Origin: an uncultured PS1 clade bacterium
GTDB taxonomy: Bacteria; Pseudomonadota; Gammaproteobacteria; PS1; Pseudothioglobaceae
Reading direction: 5' to 3'
NCBI GenBank assembly: GCA_937950605.1
Contig: CALFDA010000038.1
Span: 1-15,303, forward strand
Length of the DNA stretch: 15,303 nt
The notes under the pieces are model-generated. The model saw only the letters and a list, made by a program, of their open reading frames with translations, made no database searches and was not told where the DNA came from. Within the stretch, counting starts at the first letter, position 1, and every line of letters starts with the position of its first letter. Made by a program: the position numbers and the translations under genes. This document shows positions 14,077-15,303 of this stretch, one piece after another.

Positions 14077-14460
14077 ATGAGGCATAGGAAATCAGGAAGA
14101 CAATTAAATCGTAATTCCTCTCACCGTAAAGCAATGTTTAGGAATATGGCAAATTCGTTATTCTTGCACAGGATAATCAAAACTACCTTGCCGAAAGCAA
14201 AAGAGCTTCGCCGTGTAGCCGAACCACTAATTACTAAAGCCAAAATAGACAGTGTTGCTAATCGTCGTAATGTGTTTTCAAAATTGCGTGATGCCGCTTC
14301 TGTTGCTAAACTATTCACCCAACTTGGTCCGTTTTATAAGAACCGTCCTGGTGGCTATATCCGTATTCTTAAAGCTGGTTTTCGCACTGGAGATAAATCC
14401 CCAATGGCGATTGTTCAGTTGGTAGATTTTGAAAGTAGCAACGACAATAAAGATTCATAA
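14077..14460 (+). CDS. rplQ: 50S ribosomal protein L17
   Basis: L17 binds near the tunnel exit of the 50S subunit. The protein is 127 residues, the same as E. coli. It begins MRHRKSGRQLNRNSSHRKAM (1-20), the diagnostic N-terminus, with ELRRVAEPLITKAK (43-56) and the C-terminal RPGGYIRILKAGFRTGD (89-105). AAGGAA lies before the ATG. It is normally the last gene of the alpha operon; here only 14 nt separate it from rpsU, with no terminator between. Confidence 0.98.
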   Translation: MRHRKSGRQLNRNSSHRKAMFRNMANSLFLHRIIKTTLPKAKELRRVAEPLITKAKIDSVANRRNVFSKLRDAASVAKLFTQLGPFYKNRPGGYIRILKAGFRTGDKSPMAIVQLVDFESSNDNKDS

Positions 14461-14474
14461 AGGAAAAAAGTATT

Positions 14475-14690
14475 ATGCCTTCAATTAAAGTAAGAGAAAA
14501 TGAGCCATTTGATATCGCACTAAGGCGTTTCCGTCGCATTTGCGATAGAGCTGGCGTTATTACCGATGTTCGCAAGAAGGAGTTTTATGAAAAACCAACA
14601 TGGGTCAATAAGCGTATGAAAGCAGCGGCAGTTAAACGCACACATAAGGAAATGGCTAAGAATCGCATTCATCGTAAGAGAATGTATTGA
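14475..14690 (+). CDS. rpsU: 30S ribosomal protein S21
   Basis: S21 binds the 30S platform beside the anti-Shine-Dalgarno region and helps initiation. The protein is 71 residues, the same as E. coli. MPSIKVRENEPFDIALRRFR (1-20) and KEFYEKPTW (35-43) are diagnostic, with a basic C-terminal helix ending HRKRMY. AAAGGA lies upstream and the spacer ends AAAGTATT before the ATG. In E. coli rpsU heads the rpsU-dnaG-rpoD operon; here it is appended to the alpha operon and nothing like dnaG follows. The stop is the last support for coding on this strand in the window. Confidence 0.98.
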   Translation: MPSIKVRENEPFDIALRRFRRICDRAGVITDVRKKEFYEKPTWVNKRMKAAAVKRTHKEMAKNRIHRKRMY

Positions 14691-15089
14691 CTTTCATAAT
14701 CAAGTTCAAAAATGTACCTGTGTCATTGTCTTCGAGAAGTGTGGGTGAACTGGTAAGCCTTACTCATAAGTCTAACTTAGGTTGTTGCAAGATTGCACTT
14801 AATGCATTCCTAATGTAGCAGAACTTTTAATGGGATAGAACCCGTGTATTTTCTCAATCTTTTACAACCCATGTTGATGGGTTAGGTACAACATATTAGA
14901 TTGACTAGATGCTCACCCCACAACCTTGCAGTGTATGTATCATTACACCAACTACAGAAGACTAACTTATGGGAAACATACTGCATGCCTAATGTCAAGA
15001 CTACGCTAAGAATCAAACAAGACATTCAAAACTTTACAGCGAGCATCGCTGCTCTAACCAAACACTACAATCAGTCGTTGGATAAATAG
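14687..15089 (+). pseudogene. Possible decayed ORF after rpsU (unrecognised)
   Basis: Three open segments follow one another and would join into about 133 codons if two lesions were repaired. Segment one runs from about 14687 to a TAG at 14816-14818 (it includes NVPVSLSSRSVGELV). A +1 shift leads into segment two from 14817 (SRTFNGIEPVYFLN), which ends at TAG 14883-14885. Beyond that stop the same frame continues to TAG 15087-15089 (it includes TTLRIKQDIQNFTASIAALT). I recognise no family. No start codon has a good ribosome binding site; ATG 14985 would give only 34 residues. It may be gene debris or simply chance open frame in AT-rich spacer. Confidence 0.2.
14768..14995 (+). repeat. Degenerate direct repeat, two copies about 180-190 nt apart
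   Basis: Copy one begins AAGTCTAACTTAGG near 14768 and ends with TGCATTCCTAATGT at 14803-14816. Copy two begins AAGACTAACTTATGG near 14957 and ends with TGCATGCCTAATGT at 14982-14995. The end blocks match at 13 of 14 bases and the start blocks at about 13 of 15; the sequence between them differs in length and content. This could be an old duplication or a chance match. Confidence 0.3.
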
Positions 15090-15153
15090 CAAATCTATAA
15101 CTGCTAAAAAATTAGGAGCAAAAATTAGAAAAAAGTGTTTTATAGCAATCTAT

Positions 15154-15264
15154 TCATAAAAACCCACAAACCAATTCATCTAACGTCATAGTCGTATTGA
15201 CAAATACTTTCATGCGTTTTAACAATGCAAATGCCTTCTCTATTGAATTAGTATTATTTATCAT
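15154..15264 (-). CDS. Small minus-strand ORF, 36 residues, strong ribosome binding site
   Basis: On the minus strand an ATG (its A at 15264) starts a 36-residue frame (MINNTNSIEKAFALLKRMKV and onward) that ends at TGA 15156-15154. AGGAG (complement of 15274-15278) lies 9 nt upstream, an excellent site. The peptide looks like an amphipathic helix followed by TMTLDEL. It resembles the start of a small helical protein, but I do not recognise a family. It is convergent with the main cluster. It may be the intact start of a truncated gene whose remainder has decayed, since nothing coherent continues after the stop. The promoter would lie at or beyond the window end. Confidence 0.3.
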   Translation of the reverse strand: MINNTNSIEKAFALLKRMKVFVNTTMTLDELVCGFL

Positions 15265-15303
15265 GAGTATTTTCTCCTATATTATTAAAAGCTCTAACAC
15301 CTT

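Larger units (their letters stand above)
14691..15303. other. 613-base region without a recognisable gene
   Basis: I see no tRNA, rRNA, tmRNA or known small-RNA signature here. Visible structure includes a 7-bp hairpin AACCCAT (14866-14872) with ATGGGTT (14877-14883) around GTTG. CAGCGA (15037-15042) pairs with TCGCTG (15046-15051). A degenerate direct repeat lies at 14768-14816 and 14958-14995. AT-rich short repeats occupy 15087-15155. GTGGGTGA (14741-14748) is nearly complementary to TCACCCCAC (14913-14921), about 165 nt apart. No hairpin with a T-tract was found to end the rpsU transcript. The region reads like a decayed spacer at the edge of the conserved cluster. Confidence 0.5.

Noticed and set aside
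14739..15055. Group II intron remnant, suggested by GTGTG at 14739-14743 and the GAGCA-TGCTC hairpin
   Set aside because: No domain V sequence or reverse-transcriptase reading frame is present; GTGTG alone is uninformative.
15197..15225. TTGACA followed at 17 nt by TAACAA as a plus-strand promoter
   Set aside because: The -10 has only 3 of 6 matches and nothing convincing lies downstream within the window.
14691..15303. tRNA, tmRNA or RNase P RNA in the terminal spacer
   Set aside because: No T-loop with a paired acceptor stem, no tmRNA ends and no RNase P core motifs were found by eye.

Overview
This window is a near-complete gammaproteobacterial ribosomal-protein supercluster (S10, spc and alpha operons), all on the + strand and in the same gene order as E. 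coli. It runs from the 3' end of an EF-Tu gene (tuf) through rpsJ-rplC-rplD-rplW-rplB-rpsS-rplV-rpsC-rplP-rpmC-rpsQ, rplN-rplX-rplE-rpsN-rpsH-rplF-rplR-rpsE-rpmD-rplO-secY-rpmJ, and rpsM-rpsK-rpsD-rpoA-rplQ, with rpsU added at the end. The protein sequences resemble gammaproteobacterial orthologs. The DNA is AT-rich, with A/T-ending codons, a Zn-free S14 and a Zn-type L36. An AT-rich gammaproteobacterium is well supported. A sulfur-oxidiser or symbiont of the SUP05/Ruthia type is only a guess from overall look.

Layout: bases 1-367 are the C-terminal third of EF-Tu. A sigma-70-like promoter with a GC-rich discriminator (404-439) sits before rpsJ and leaves a leader of only about 46 nt. Bases 486-11482 hold 23 genes, mostly overlapping or separated by fewer than 50 nt, with no obvious spc promoter. 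This run has two unusual gaps: 134 nt between rplC and rplD, and 269 nt between rplB and rpsS. A perfect-consensus promoter (TTGACA, 17 nt, TATAAT) lies at 11506-11534 and starts the alpha operon with a leader of roughly 124 nt. Bases 11665-14690 are rpsM to rpsU. Bases 14691-15303 hold no recognisable gene. They contain stop-interrupted reading frames, a degenerate direct repeat, hairpins and one short minus-strand ORF with a strong Shine-Dalgarno sequence.

The genes supply core parts of both ribosomal subunits, the elongation factor that delivers aminoacyl-tRNA, the SecY channel for protein export, and the RNA polymerase alpha subunit. They are normally co-regulated with growth rate and by feedback from L4, S8 and S4. 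I found no novel enzymatic or defence system. The points worth a second look are the regulatory gaps (an interleaved inverted-repeat pair before rpsS, the expanded rplC-rplD spacer, the alpha leader), an N-terminally extended L30, and the decayed-looking tail after rpsU.
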